64,000 bases of DNA from Carideicomes alvinocaridis (GCA_005473895.2 SRJI02000005.1:1-64000); one strand, 5' to 3'. Counted from the first letter of the stretch, positions 7,674 through 16,685 are shown. Notes: generated from the letters alone by a model not told the origin. A program made the numbers and translations.

Positions 7674-9058
7674 AGCCCGAGGATCCCGGGCAACGCGGCG
7701 AACAGCGCGCGCCCCCCCTGCCCGCTGCCGCCCTTGGGCCGGGCCGGGCCGTTGCCGGTGCTCCATCCGTAGATGTCGAAATGCATGTACTCGGTCGCGG
7801 TCACGAAGCGGCGCAGGAACAGCGCGGCGGTGATGGAGCCCGCGAACCCGCCCGACGGCGCGTTGTCGAGATCGGCGATGCCCGGCTCGATCATCGCCTC
7901 ATAGGGGGCGTGGAAGGGCATGCGCCAGACCGGGTCGGCCGCGCCGTGTGCCCCGCGCAGCAGCCGGTGCGAATGGCCGTCCGAGGTGGCGTAATAGGGT
8001 GCGATATCCGGCCCCACGGCCACGCGGGCGGCGCCGGTCAGCGTCGCCATGGAGACGATCAGGTCCGGTTTTTCCTCGTCCGCCAGCGCCAACGCGTCGG
8101 CCAGCACCAGCCGCCCCTCGGCATCGGTGTTGTTGATCTCCACGCTCAGGCCCTTGCGCGAGGTCAGGATGTCGCCGGGGCGGAAACTGTCGCCCGAGAC
8201 GGCGTTTTCCACCGCCGGGATCAGCAGGCGCAGCCGCAGTTTCAGCCCCGCCGCCATGATCATCCGCGCGAGGCCCAGAGTGTTCGCGGCGCCGCCCATG
8301 TCCTTTTTCATCAGCCCCATGGACGCGCCGGGCTTGAGGTTCAGCCCGCCGGTGTCGAAGCAGACGCCCTTGCCCACCAGCGTCAGCTGCGGGCCGGCCT
8401 CGCCCCAGCGCAGGTCGATCAGCCGCGGTGCGCGGTCGGGGCCGGCGGCGCGGCCGACCGCGTGGATCATGGGAAAACCGGTCTCGAGCAGCGCGTCGCC
8501 GGTGGTGACCTCGATTGTGGCGCCGAATGCGTCGGCCAGGTCGCGCGCCGCCTGTTCCAGCGCGGCGGGGCCCATATCGGCGGCGGGGGTATTGATCAGG
8601 TCGCGGGTCAGCGCCTCGGCCGCGGCGAGGGATTCGACCTTCTCCGCATCGACGCCTTCGGGCGGGACCAGCTGCGCGCGGGGGGCGGGCTGCTTGGCGT
8701 AGCGGTCGAACCGGTAATGGGTCAGGAGCCAGCCCAGCGCCTCCTCCTCCGCCTTGTCGTCGGGCAGGCCATGCTCGATGCGGTAGGTGGCGGCGGGCAG
8801 CGCCGCCGCCGCCCCGGCAAGGGCAAAGCGGGTGCGCGCCCGCTGCGCCTCGGTCCCGTAGCCAGCGAGGGCGGAGGCGATGTTGCCCTCCGCGTCGGGG
8901 ATCGCCAGCGCCTCGCCCAGCTTGCCAGCAAAGCCCGCCGCCCTGACCCAGGCCTGCGTCGCGGCGGGTTGGCCGTCGAGCCAGTCGTCGAGCCCATCCG
9001 GGCCGAGCAGGGTGAGGGGCGTTGCAGCGGCATCCGCCGGGGCGAAAGTGAGGGTCAT
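7670..9058 (-). CDS. M17-family leucyl aminopeptidase
   Basis: The 462-residue cytosolic metallopeptidase removes N-terminal residues from peptides. The two-metal site is recognisable in VGKGVCFDTGGLNLKPGASMGLMKKDMGGAAN and the family signature NTDAEGRLVLADAL. The C-terminal half ends in FVTATEYMHFDIYGWSTGNGPARPKGG. The start at 9058 gives the usual N-terminus MTLTFAPADA. The downstream NlpC/P60 gene overlaps by 4 bases, so the two form one operon. It resembles the shorter alphaproteobacterial M17 paralogs rather than PepA of E. coli. Confidence 0.93.
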   Translation of the reverse strand: MTLTFAPADAAATPLTLLGPDGLDDWLDGQPAATQAWVRAAGFAGKLGEALAIPDAEGNIASALAGYGTEAQRARTRFALAGAAAALPAATYRIEHGLPDDKAEEEALGWLLTHYRFDRYAKQPAPRAQLVPPEGVDAEKVESLAAAEALTRDLINTPAADMGPAALEQAARDLADAFGATIEVTTGDALLETGFPMIHAVGRAAGPDRAPRLIDLRWGEAGPQLTLVGKGVCFDTGGLNLKPGASMGLMKKDMGGAANTLGLARMIMAAGLKLRLRLLIPAVENAVSGDSFRPGDILTSRKGLSVEINNTDAEGRLVLADALALADEEKPDLIVSMATLTGAARVAVGPDIAPYYATSDGHSHRLLRGAHGAADPVWRMPFHAPYEAMIEPGIADLDNAPSGGFAGSITAALFLRRFVTATEYMHFDIYGWSTGNGPARPKGGSGQGGRALFAALPGILGL

Positions 9059-9242
9059 GAGGCGCTCCTGAATATCGGGCGCCAGCCTAGCGGGACTGGA
9101 TCGCACCGCAAGGGGGCGCGATCGGGGCCGGGCGGGCTTGCGGACGGGTGGCACGCCTCATGACCCGCCCCCGGGCAGGGTGGCTCGGCCTACGCCCGAA
9201 CCATCGTCCTCCCCGCCGGACACCGCCCGCAAGAGCGCTGCC

Positions 9243-9740
9243 TCACCCCAGACCACAGGCTGCGTCCAACTCGGCGATGGCGCGCTGACCGAGGCGCTGC
9301 AATCGCTCCATGTTCGCGCTCAACGCCCTGTCGTCGCCTCGGCGCAGGCAGTCAGCGACATGACCCGCCACCTGCGCGAGCCGGCCTAGGCCAACCTGGT
9401 CGCAGAGGCTGATCAGACTGTGCATCGCCGCCGCCAGGTCGGCCCGGGCGCCGCGGCGGAACAACCGCTCGACCCGGGGGAGGCGAAGGGTCAAATCCGC
9501 CCGGACCTCGAGAACGAGACGCATCGCGCCGGCCGTGCCCAGCGCATCGTGCAGCATCAGCAGCCGCAGCGAATCGAGACCGGCGCCTTCCTGCCTCGGG
9601 CTGAGCCGGGGAACGGCCTCCCGCTCGGGAAGGCCGGGCGGACGCGCGATCGCTTCACCCCCTCCCCTGCCCGATTGCCGATCTCCGGGCGCCCGATGCC
9701 CGGTCAGAACGGCGATCCTGCCTGTTGTCCCTGCTTCCAT
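9243..9740 (-). CDS. Hpt-like helical protein, degenerate
   Basis: The 165-residue protein has a low-complexity basic N-terminus (residues 1-50) and an all-helical C-terminal part, about 60-160. Around H107 the sequence AAMHSLISLCDQVGLGRLAQVAGHVADCLRRGD resembles a histidine phosphotransfer domain, but the usual HxLKG reads HSLIS, so the lysine and glycine are missing. Whether H107 is phosphorylated is uncertain. It lies alone between the M17 aminopeptidase and the carbonic anhydrase. The start is not well fixed and could be further downstream. Confidence 0.6.
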   Translation of the reverse strand: MEAGTTGRIAVLTGHRAPGDRQSGRGGGEAIARPPGLPEREAVPRLSPRQEGAGLDSLRLLMLHDALGTAGAMRLVLEVRADLTLRLPRVERLFRRGARADLAAAMHSLISLCDQVGLGRLAQVAGHVADCLRRGDDRALSANMERLQRLGQRAIAELDAACGLG

Positions 9741-9858
9741 CCGGCAAGCCTAGCCGCCAATTCCTGACGAAAGCTAAAGCCCGGCCCTCTTTTCCCTCGA
9801 ATCCCCCGCCGTTTGGCCTTATTCACCACCCTCGGAGAGACGCGACGGAGGAACGACG

Positions 9859-10521
9859 ATGAAGCAGGCCCGCCCGCTGCCGAACTACCTGGTCCAGCGC
9901 TACCAGGGATGGAAAGCCACGTCATTCGCGGAGAACCAGGCCTGGTATCGCCGCCTGGCCTCCGAGGGGCAGCATCCGAGGGCGATGGTGATTTCCTGTT
10001 GCGACAGCCGGGTGCATGTCACGTCGATCTTCGGCGCCGACCAGGGCGAGTTCTTTATCCACCGCAACATCGCCAACCTCGTCCCGCCCTACGAGCCGGA
10101 CGGCAACCAGCACGGCACCAGCGCCGCGGTCGAATTCGCCGTGACCGCGCTCAAGGTCGCGCATGTGGTGGTGATGGGCCACTCGAATTGCGGTGGGGTG
10201 CAGGGCTGTCTCGACATGTGTTCCGGCAAGGCGCCGGAGCTGGAGGAAAAGTCGAGCTTCGTCGGTCGCTGGATGGACCTACTGCGCCCCGGCTACGAGC
10301 GCGTGAAGGAAAACGGCGATTACGAGACCCAGCGCAAGGCGCTCGAGAAGGAGGCCGTTCTGGTCAGCCTCGAGAACCTGATGACCTTCCCCTTCGTGGC
10401 CTCCGCGGTGCAGGCGGGCGATCTCAGCCTGCACGGGCTGTGGCACGACATCGGCGAGGGCGGCGTCGAACAATATCTCGCCGACAAGAACGCCTTCGTG
10501 CCGATCGCCGGCCGGTCCTGA
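9859..10521 (+). CDS. Beta-class carbonic anhydrase
   Basis: The 220-residue zinc enzyme interconverts CO2 and bicarbonate. Zinc ligands C48, H108 and C111 are seen in VISCCDSR and MGHSNCGG, with the D49/R51 dyad intact. HRNIANLV (68-75) and the VEFAV helix are typical. The C-terminal part, ENLMTFPFVASAVQAGDLSLHGLWHDIGEG, matches the family. The start follows a GGAGGAACG site. It is a single-gene unit. Its stop is 6 bases from the convergent hypothetical gene, where CTGAGCCGGCTCAG forms a perfect 14-base palindrome. Confidence 0.95.
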   Translation: MKQARPLPNYLVQRYQGWKATSFAENQAWYRRLASEGQHPRAMVISCCDSRVHVTSIFGADQGEFFIHRNIANLVPPYEPDGNQHGTSAAVEFAVTALKVAHVVVMGHSNCGGVQGCLDMCSGKAPELEEKSSFVGRWMDLLRPGYERVKENGDYETQRKALEKEAVLVSLENLMTFPFVASAVQAGDLSLHGLWHDIGEGGVEQYLADKNAFVPIAGRS

Positions 10522-10527
10522 GCCGGC

Positions 10528-10884
10528 TCAGCCGGTGATCCGGCCGCAGAGCGGGCGGCCGGGCAGCGGGCGCACATGCGGCGGGCCGAGCCGGTTGCGC
10601 AGCGTCTCGAACGGCATCCCCAGGAAGCCGCCGGTGCAGAGCGGCTGACCGTCCTCGCCACGGATCAGCCGCAACCGACCGTCGCGGAAGGCGAGGCCAT
10701 AGCCCTTCTGGCCCAGCGCCTGCAGCAGGTCGGCCCAGCTGTCCGCCGCCTCGAAGACCGGCAGCAGGCAGCTGCGCAGCAATTGCGCGGTCTCGCTGTC
10801 GATCGGGCGGTTGGGATCATCGTTCACCCAGCGGGTGGAGGCGACTCGGGGACCGTTGAAGGCCGGAGCACTATCCTCGAACAT
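10528..10884 (-). CDS. Conserved hypothetical protein
   Basis: The 118-residue protein is not recognised with a function. It reads as a compact soluble protein, with ETAQLLRSCLLPVFEAADSWADLLQALGQKGYGLAFRDGRLRLI in the middle and LCTGGFLGMPFETLRNRLGPPHVRPLPGRPLCGRITG at the end. The helix, strand-strand, helix order recalls small DNA-interacting or relaxase-accessory proteins, but that is only an impression. The upstream 140 bases are unusually AT-rich for this window and probably hold its promoter. Confidence 0.68.
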   Translation of the reverse strand: MFEDSAPAFNGPRVASTRWVNDDPNRPIDSETAQLLRSCLLPVFEAADSWADLLQALGQKGYGLAFRDGRLRLIRGEDGQPLCTGGFLGMPFETLRNRLGPPHVRPLPGRPLCGRITG

Positions 10885-11022
10885 CTTGAAATCGCTTTCG
10901 TAAAATTATCGATCTGTCAGAAATATGGGGAGATTATGGCACGATTGCGGCGAGAGGTCTCGCACAGGGCATCAATGCTTCGTGAAGCCGCATCGCCGTT
11001 TCCACGCGCGCACCAATCAACG

Positions 11023-11054
11023 AAAAAACCCCGGGCCGGAGGCCGGCGCCGGGG
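11023..11054 (-). terminator. Rho-independent terminator of asd
   Basis: Read on the minus strand, a GC-rich imperfect hairpin (CCCCGG, one-base bulge, CCGG arms around a CCT loop) is followed by six T. It begins 28 bases after the asd stop codon. Confidence 0.85.
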
Positions 11055-11081
11055 ATCTTTGATACTCGGTGGTGAAGGGTC

Positions 11082-12104
11082 TCAGCCCTTCTTGAGGACC
11101 CGCTGGCCCAGCACCTCGGCGATCTGCACCGCGTTCAGCGCCGCGCCCTTCCGCAGGTTGTCCGAGACGACCCACATGTTCAGGCCGTTGTCGATGGTCG
11201 GGTCCTGGCGGATGCGGCTGACGAAGGTGGCGAAATCGCCCACGCATTCGATCGGCGTGACGTAGCCGCCATCCTCGCGCTTGTCGACGACCATGATGCC
11301 GGGGCTTTCGCGCAGGATGTCACGCGCCTCGTCCTCGTCGAGGAAATCCTCGGTCTCGATGTTGATCGATTCCGCGTGGCCGACAAAGACAGGCACCCGC
11401 ACGCAGGTCGCGGTGACCTTGATCGAGGGATCCACGATCTTCTTGGTCTCCACCACCATCTTCCACTCTTCCTTGGTGGAGCCGTCCTCCATGAAGACGT
11501 CGATATGCGGGATCACGTTGAAGGCGATCTGCTTCTGGAACTTCTTCGGCGGCACCTCGTCGGTCGGGTTGTAGATCGACTTGGTCTGATCCCAGAGCTC
11601 GTCGACACCTTCTTTCCCGGCGCCCGAAGTGGCCTGGTAGGTCGAGACCACGACGCGCTTGATCTTCGCGCGCTCGTGCAGGGGCTTCAGCGCCACGACC
11701 ATCTGCGCGGTGGAGCAGTTGGGGTTGGCGATGATGTTCTTCTTGGCATAGCCCTCGACCGCCTCGGGGTTGCACTCCGGCACCACCAGCGGAACGTCCG
11801 GGTCGTAGCGGTAGAGCGACGAGTTGTCGATCACGATGCAGCCCGCCTTGGCGGCGATGGGCGCGTATTTCTTCGTCGCGTCCGAGCCGATGGCGAACAG
11901 CGCGATGTCCCAGCCGGAGAAGTCGAAGGCATCGAGGTCCTTGGTCTTCAGGGTCTGGTCACCGAACGACACCTCTGTGCCGAGGGATTTGCGCGACGCG
12001 AGCGCGGCAATCTCATCGACAGGGAACTGGCGCTCGGCCAGGATGTTCAGCATTTCGCGGCCCACATTGCCGGTGGCGCCCGCGACGACGACCTTGTACC
12101 CCAT
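11082..12104 (-). CDS. asd: Aspartate-semialdehyde dehydrogenase
   Basis: The 340-residue NADPH enzyme makes aspartate 4-semialdehyde from aspartyl phosphate for lysine/diaminopimelate, threonine and methionine synthesis. GATGNVGREM (9-18) binds the nucleotide. The catalytic cysteine is C130 in IIANPNCSTAQM. Later GAGKEGVDEL and RVPVFVGHAESI hold substrate and catalytic residues. The start at 12104 has a clear AAGAGGAG ribosome binding site. It is a single-gene unit with its own terminator (11023-11054). The leader contains GACCCCG (12141-12147) paired with CGGGGTC (12159-12165). Confidence 0.97.
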   Translation of the reverse strand: MGYKVVVAGATGNVGREMLNILAERQFPVDEIAALASRKSLGTEVSFGDQTLKTKDLDAFDFSGWDIALFAIGSDATKKYAPIAAKAGCIVIDNSSLYRYDPDVPLVVPECNPEAVEGYAKKNIIANPNCSTAQMVVALKPLHERAKIKRVVVSTYQATSGAGKEGVDELWDQTKSIYNPTDEVPPKKFQKQIAFNVIPHIDVFMEDGSTKEEWKMVVETKKIVDPSIKVTATCVRVPVFVGHAESINIETEDFLDEDEARDILRESPGIMVVDKREDGGYVTPIECVGDFATFVSRIRQDPTIDNGLNMWVVSDNLRKGAALNAVQIAEVLGQRVLKKG

Positions 12105-12213
12105 TTGGGACTCCTCTTGGTTTTTGTTCCCGCGCAGACGGACCCCGCACGGAACGCACGGGGTCATACACAAGCCTGCGCTGTGTTGAAAGGGGATTTA
12201 GGGCAGGTTGCGC

Positions 12214-13392
12214 CTAATCCAACCGGTCTTCGCTGAAGGCATAGACCAGGCAGGCCGCCGCGAGCAGCAGGCCGAGGGCCAGGAAGATGGGCGCGTAGGC
12301 CCCTGCCGGCGTGACCGCGCCGGCCGCCGCCTTGGCCTGCAGCGGGCCGCTGACCAGCTGGAACAGGCCCACCGTGGCGATGCCGAACAGGTTCATCAGC
12401 GTGACCGCCCGACCCGCCAGGTGCGGCGGGGCGAAGCTGCGGCCATGGGCGATGAGCAGCGGGTAGGCGCCGCCGAAGACACCCACCGCGGCGAACAGCC
12501 CGACCGCCAGCGCCCAGCCCGCGCCCGGCATCGCCCAGAGCGCGAGGCAGGCCGCCGCCCCCGCCGCGTTGCCCGCCAGCGCCACCCATTTGCGCGTGCC
12601 GAGCAGCCGGTCGAGCGGGCCGTAAGCGAAGGTCCCGACGATCATCGCGATGCCCATGACCATCGCCGCATTGCCGATGGCGGCGGCGTCGGCCCCGTGG
12701 ACATCCGCCAGGTAGGGGCCGATCCACAGCCCGCGCAACGCGGCGGCCGGGGCGTAGCTGACCAGCATCAGCGGGATGACCGGCCACAGCGCCCTGATGC
12801 GCAGCAAGTCGAGGAAACTGCCCCGCCGGTCGCCCTCCGGCGCGGGCGGATCGGTGACCAGCCACCACAGCCCCACAGCGATCAGCGCCGAGGCCCCGGC
12901 GATGGACCAGAGGCTCGCCCGCCAGCCGATCGCCTCGGCCATCTGCGCCAGCGGCGCGGCGCCCAGCAGGTTGCCCAGCGATCCCAGCCCCAGCACCACG
13001 GCGCCCAGCGTGGCGAACATGGCCGGCGGATAGGAGCGCGCGAAGATGTAGTAGGAGGCCATCAGCACCGGCGAACAGCCGATCCCAAGCAGCAGCATCG
13101 CCGTCGAGACATGTGCCGGCGTGGTCGCCATGGCGAACAGCGCAGAGCCCCCGGCCCCGCCGATCCCGAACAACACGGCCGCGGTGCGGCGCGGTCCGAT
13201 CCGGTCCAGCGCGGCGCCCACGGGAATCTGCATCGCCGCGAAGGCGAGAAACCAGAGCCCCGATGCGGTCGACAGATCCTGCGGCGCAGCGCCCAGGTCA
13301 CGCGCCAGCGGCTCGCTCAGCACGGCGAGGAAGGACCGGAAGAACTGGCTGAACGTGTAGGCCACGGTCAGCAGGGCAAGACCCTTGCGCAT
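12214..13392 (-). CDS. Major facilitator superfamily transporter
   Basis: The 392-residue integral membrane protein has about twelve hydrophobic segments. It begins MRKGLALLTVAYTFSQFFRSFLAVL and carries the MFS loop motif after helix 2 in the form GAALDRIGPRRTAAVLF (about residues 57-73). A second half-motif is seen at YGPLDRLLGTRK. It resembles the NarK/sugar-phosphate-like and oxalate/formate antiporter branches. The substrate cannot be assigned. No regulator is adjacent. asd lies downstream on the same strand after a 110-base gap that holds the asd promoter. Confidence 0.88.
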   Translation of the reverse strand: MRKGLALLTVAYTFSQFFRSFLAVLSEPLARDLGAAPQDLSTASGLWFLAFAAMQIPVGAALDRIGPRRTAAVLFGIGGAGGSALFAMATTPAHVSTAMLLLGIGCSPVLMASYYIFARSYPPAMFATLGAVVLGLGSLGNLLGAAPLAQMAEAIGWRASLWSIAGASALIAVGLWWLVTDPPAPEGDRRGSFLDLLRIRALWPVIPLMLVSYAPAAALRGLWIGPYLADVHGADAAAIGNAAMVMGIAMIVGTFAYGPLDRLLGTRKWVALAGNAAGAAACLALWAMPGAGWALAVGLFAAVGVFGGAYPLLIAHGRSFAPPHLAGRAVTLMNLFGIATVGLFQLVSGPLQAKAAAGAVTPAGAYAPIFLALGLLLAAACLVYAFSEDRLD

Positions 13393-13448
13393 CGCGCGTC
13401 AGCCCGTAGGCGGCAACGGCCGCCCCGGCCCCGCCGCGGTCCGGCGGG

Positions 13449-14432
13449 TCATTCGGTATGCAGGTTGCGGGCCGATTCCTTGATCGCCAGGTACTGGCCC
13501 GACGGGCGGAAGCGCCACAGGTATTCCGGCAGCACGGCCTCCGTCGCGGTGGGCTTGATGCCCAGGTCGGCAAAGGTCTTCACCCCGTCATGCACGATGT
13601 TGTCGCTGCGCAGGCTCTCGCACTGGTCGCGGGTGATCGGCTGCGGCAGGATCCCGAGGCTCAGCGTGTGGCCCCATTCCGCGAAGAAGGCGAGGATCCG
13701 CGCCAGGAAAAACGGCAGCGGCAGCATCAGCCGGCGCCGGCGGATCACGCCCAGCATCTCCTTCATCAGCTCGCGGAAGGTGCTGACATCCGGGCCGCCC
13801 AGCTCGTAGATGCCGGAGGACGCCTCGCCCAGCACGGCCTTTTCCACCGCATGGGCCACGTCGTCGACATAGACCGGCTGGAATTTCGTCTTGGCCCCGA
13901 CCAGTGGCAGGACCGGCGAGAACAGCGTCATGTCCGCGAACTTGTTGAAGAAGGAATCGCCCGGGCCGAACATGATCGAGGGGCGCATGATCACCGCGTC
14001 GGGACGATGTTCCAGCACCGCCGCCTCGCCCGCGGCCTTGGTGCGGGAATATTCGCTGCTGCTTTCCGCGTCTGCGCCGATGGCCGAGATCTGCACCAGC
14101 CGGCCGACACCTTCCTCGCGCGAGATGCGGGCGACGCGTTCCGCACCCTCTTCCTGCACGGCACCGAAGGTGTTGCGGCCCTTTTCGGCCAGGATCCCGA
14201 TGCAATTGACCACCACGTCGGCGCCGCGCATCACGTCGCGCACGGTCTGGTCGTCGCGGATGTTGCAGAATACAGGCTCCACCTGGCCAACCACGCCGTA
14301 GGGACGCACGAAGAGCGCGTCGTTGACGTGACGGACGGCCACGCGCACCCGCCAGCCGCGCTTGGCCATGCGGCGGGCGATCTGGCGTCCGAGGAACCCG
14401 GATCCGCCGTAAATGGTGACGAGCTTGGACAT
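13449..14432 (-). CDS. NDUFA9-like complex I-associated NAD(P)-binding protein
   Basis: The 327-residue atypical short-chain dehydrogenase has IYGGSGFLGRQIARRMAKRGW (about residues 6-26) as its dinucleotide-binding loop and NCIGIL further on. The middle, EYSRTKAAGEAAVLEHRPDAVIMRPSIMFGPGDSFFNKFA, is diagnostic of the NDUFA9/39-kDa subunit-like family. Bacterial members are thought to assist respiratory complex I assembly or quinone chemistry, but none of the nuo genes are here. The YxxxK pair is reduced to YSRTK. The start at 14432 gives the conserved MSKLVTIYGG. Confidence 0.9.
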   Translation of the reverse strand: MSKLVTIYGGSGFLGRQIARRMAKRGWRVRVAVRHVNDALFVRPYGVVGQVEPVFCNIRDDQTVRDVMRGADVVVNCIGILAEKGRNTFGAVQEEGAERVARISREEGVGRLVQISAIGADAESSSEYSRTKAAGEAAVLEHRPDAVIMRPSIMFGPGDSFFNKFADMTLFSPVLPLVGAKTKFQPVYVDDVAHAVEKAVLGEASSGIYELGGPDVSTFRELMKEMLGVIRRRRLMLPLPFFLARILAFFAEWGHTLSLGILPQPITRDQCESLRSDNIVHDGVKTFADLGIKPTATEAVLPEYLWRFRPSGQYLAIKESARNLHTE

Positions 14433-14532
14433 TTTTCTGCCTCCGGCTGAGCCTTCAGGGCCTTTCATTACTACCCGGCGGGGCCTGAAACAAGGCGATA
14501 AGGCCGATTGAAGGAAAACCCGAAAATCGCCG

Positions 14533-14559
14533 TTGACACCACCTGGGCTGAGGGATAAA
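14533..14559 (+). promoter_or_regulatory. Likely promoter of tRNA-Leu
   Basis: A perfect TTGACA (14533-14538) lies 15-16 bases before GATAAA/ATAAAC (14554-14560). The tRNA begins about 20 bases downstream, so only a short 5' leader would be removed. Confidence 0.55.
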
Positions 14560-14578
14560 CGCCTGCCTCACGACACCT

Positions 14579-14665
14579 GCCCAGGTGGCGGAATTGGTAG
14601 ACGCGCTAGCTTCAGGTGCTAGTGTCTGTATGGACGTGGAGGTTCGAGTCCTCTCCTGGGCACCA
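14579..14665 (+). tRNA. tRNA-Leu (anticodon CAG)
   Basis: An 87-base class II tRNA. The acceptor arms GCCCAGG (14579-14585) and CCTGGGC (14655-14661) pair perfectly, followed by A and an encoded CCA. The anticodon stem CTAGC/GCTAG encloses TTCAGGT, giving anticodon CAG, which reads CUG. A long variable arm follows, then GGTTCGAGTCC for the T arm. CUG is the dominant leucine codon in this GC-rich window. No integrated element is visible at its 3' end. Confidence 0.97.
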
Positions 14666-15045
14666 CTTCTCTCGCCAAGGTCACTTGGCTTGGAAATATG
14701 CCCGATTGCGTGTGCAGGTGTCCACCTTCTTCCCCATCCGAAGCTATGCATCCTTGGCCCGCGGTCCGGTTTTACTGGATGGGGCCGGCCCCCAAGCCCG
14801 ACTGCGCCGTGGTGAGCGCGTGAGCCAACGGCACATGGCAATCTGCGCCACGCCCGGTGTTATCCCCCCACCAACGATGGAAAACCCGTCGCCGCTCCGC
14901 CAAGGCTGCGATCCGCCGGCCATCCACCCGGCGCTGCGGCCCGTGGACTGGGACGCGCTTCCCTCCCCCGCATCGGCTGCGTCGCAATAGCCGCTTTGCC
15001 GCGGCCACGGCCCTGCCTATACTGTCCAACCGAAAAGGGGATGGC
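14666..15045. other. Gene-free region between tRNA-Leu and the HAD gene
   Basis: These 380 bases carry open frames on both strands but none with family similarity. A weak hairpin, CCAAG-GTCA-CTTGG, follows the tRNA by about 10 bases. A 12-base palindrome, GGGGCCGGCCCC, occurs near 14780. The last 50 bases contain a promoter candidate: TTGCCG (14996-15001), 16 bases, TATACT (15018-15023). I see no att-like duplication of the tRNA end. Confidence 0.5.
14996..15023 (+). promoter_or_regulatory. Promoter candidate for the HAD-regulator operon
   Basis: TTGCCG and TATACT are separated by 16 bases. The predicted start is near 15030, leaving a leader of about 16 bases with GAAAAGGGG as ribosome binding site before the ATG at 15046. 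Confidence 0.4.
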
Positions 15046-15729
15046 ATGTACGATCTGGTGATCTTCGACTGCGACGGCGTCCTCGTCGACAGCGAGATGC
15101 TGAGCGCCCGGGTGCTGACCGGCGCGCTGGAGGAATTCGGCGTCACCATCGACCTCGACCATTTCGAGCGGTTCTGCCTCGGCCGCTCCTTTCCCACCGT
15201 CGCCGCCGCCATCCGGGCGGAATTCGCCGTCACCCTGCCCGAGAGTTTCGAGGCCGATTACCGCGCCCGCCTGCTCGAGGTCTTCGCCGCCGAGCTTCGC
15301 GTGACCGAGGGGCTGGCCACCATGCTGGACCGGCTGGAAACGCCGGCCGCGGTCGCCACCTCGAGCTCGCCCGCGCGGTCGGAGCGCTCGCTGCGGGTGA
15401 CCGGGCTGTGGGACCGCTTCGGCCACCGGCTGTACACCGCCTCGCAGGTGGCCCGCGGCAAGCCGGCGCCGGATCTCTTCCTGCACACGGCGCGGGCCGA
15501 GGGCGCCGATCCCGCGCGCTGCCTGGTGATCGAGGACAGCGCGCCGGGGCTGGCCGCCGCTTCCGCCGCCGGCATGGCCTCGCTGCATTTCGCGGGGGGC
15601 AGCCACCTGAAGGGGCGCCCCGCCCGCCTGACCGGATCGCTGGGCCGGATCGAGAGCTGGGAGAGCTTCCCGGCCGTCTGCCCCGAGCTTTTCGCCCCCG
15701 CCCCCGTGGCGGCGGAGCCGGCGCGATGA
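15046..15729 (+). CDS. HAD-superfamily phosphatase, beta-phosphoglucomutase-like
   Basis: The 227-residue protein has all HAD motifs: FDCDGVLVDSE near residues 7-17 (nucleophile and acid aspartates), the serine of ATSSSP, the lysine of GKPAPDLF, and IEDSAPG for metal binding. A helical cap of the phosphoglucomutase/phosphatase type lies between residues 20 and 90. It probably dephosphorylates or isomerises a sugar or polyol phosphate. The stop overlaps the ATG of the SorC-type regulator (ATGA), and the polyol operon follows, so a link to polyol metabolism is likely but inferred. Confidence 0.9.
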   Translation: MYDLVIFDCDGVLVDSEMLSARVLTGALEEFGVTIDLDHFERFCLGRSFPTVAAAIRAEFAVTLPESFEADYRARLLEVFAAELRVTEGLATMLDRLETPAAVATSSSPARSERSLRVTGLWDRFGHRLYTASQVARGKPAPDLFLHTARAEGADPARCLVIEDSAPGLAAASAAGMASLHFAGGSHLKGRPARLTGSLGRIESWESFPAVCPELFAPAPVAAEPAR

Positions 15730-16685
15730 AGCGGCCCGGCAACGCGGAGACGACGCGGCTCGACGATGCCGCGCGGGCGGGCTGGCTCTATTACGTGGCG
15801 CGCAACACCCAGGACGAGATCGCGCGCAAGCTGGGGGTCTCGCGCCAATCGGCGCAGCGGCTGGTGTCGATGGCGGTCAGCGAGGGGCTGGTGAAGGTCC
15901 GGCTCGACCACCCGATTTCGCGCTGCATGGAGCTGGCGCGCGACATCAAGGACCGCTTCGGGCTGGATTTCTGCGAGGTCGTGCCGTCGGACCCCGAGGC
16001 GCCGGACCTGATCGCGGGCGCCGCCATTGCCTGCGCCGAGGAGATCGAGCGCGTACTGCGCTCCGAGGAGCCGCGGATCATCGCCATGGGCACCGGCCGC
16101 GCCCTGCGCGCCGCGGTGGAGGAGATCCCGCCGATGGACTGCCCGCAGCACATGATCGTGTCGCTGCTGGGCAACATGATGAGCGACGGCTCGGCCTCGC
16201 CCTATAACGTGGTGGTGCGACTGGCCGAGAAGGTGAATGCCCGTCACTACCCGATGCCGCTGCCGGTGCTGGCGCGCAACGTGGACGAGCTGCGCATCCT
16301 CCACGCGCAGGAGCCGGTGCGCAACACTCTCGACCTCTGCAAGCGGGCCGACATCGCCTTTGTCGGGATCGGCGACATCGGGGAAGAGGCGCCGCTGATC
16401 AAGGACGGCTTCGTCCGCCCCGACGAAAGCCGCGCGCTGATCAAGGCGGGCGCCGTGGGCGAGATCACGGCCTGGGCCTTCGACGCCGAGGGCCGGGTGA
16501 TCCCCGACCTGATCAACAGCCGCGTCGCCTCGGCCCCGCTGGCGCTGTCGCGCGACCACCCGGTGATCGCCAGCGCGGTGGGCAAGCGCAAGGTCCCGGC
16601 GATTCGCGCCGCCCTGCGCGGCCGGCTGGTGCAGGGTCTCATCACCAACGAGACCACGGCCGCGGACGTCCTCGCCGCCGACTGA
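15726..16685 (+). CDS. SorC/DeoR-type sugar-binding transcriptional regulator of the polyol locus
   Basis: The 319-residue protein has an N-terminal helix-turn-helix (NTQDEIARKLGVSRQSAQRLVSMAVSEGLVKV, about residues 27-58) and a C-terminal SorC-type effector domain with IAMGTGRALRAAVEEIP and ADIAFVGIGDIGEEAPLIKDG. Such proteins bind phosphorylated or free sugars and act at operons next to their own gene. It is coupled to the HAD gene and precedes the smo-like operon, so it is the obvious candidate for binding the palindrome at 16756-16788. Rhodobacter polyol loci have a comparable regulator (SmoC). The symbol is withheld because identity was not tested. Confidence 0.9.
   Translation: MKRPGNAETTRLDDAARAGWLYYVARNTQDEIARKLGVSRQSAQRLVSMAVSEGLVKVRLDHPISRCMELARDIKDRFGLDFCEVVPSDPEAPDLIAGAAIACAEEIERVLRSEEPRIIAMGTGRALRAAVEEIPPMDCPQHMIVSLLGNMMSDGSASPYNVVVRLAEKVNARHYPMPLPVLARNVDELRILHAQEPVRNTLDLCKRADIAFVGIGDIGEEAPLIKDGFVRPDESRALIKAGAVGEITAWAFDAEGRVIPDLINSRVASAPLALSRDHPVIASAVGKRKVPAIRAALRGRLVQGLITNETTAADVLAAD

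Noticed and set aside
14666-15045. Integration of a mobile element at the tRNA-Leu 3' end
   Set aside because: No duplicated tRNA end, no integrase gene and no change in base composition. The next genes belong to an ordinary polyol locus.
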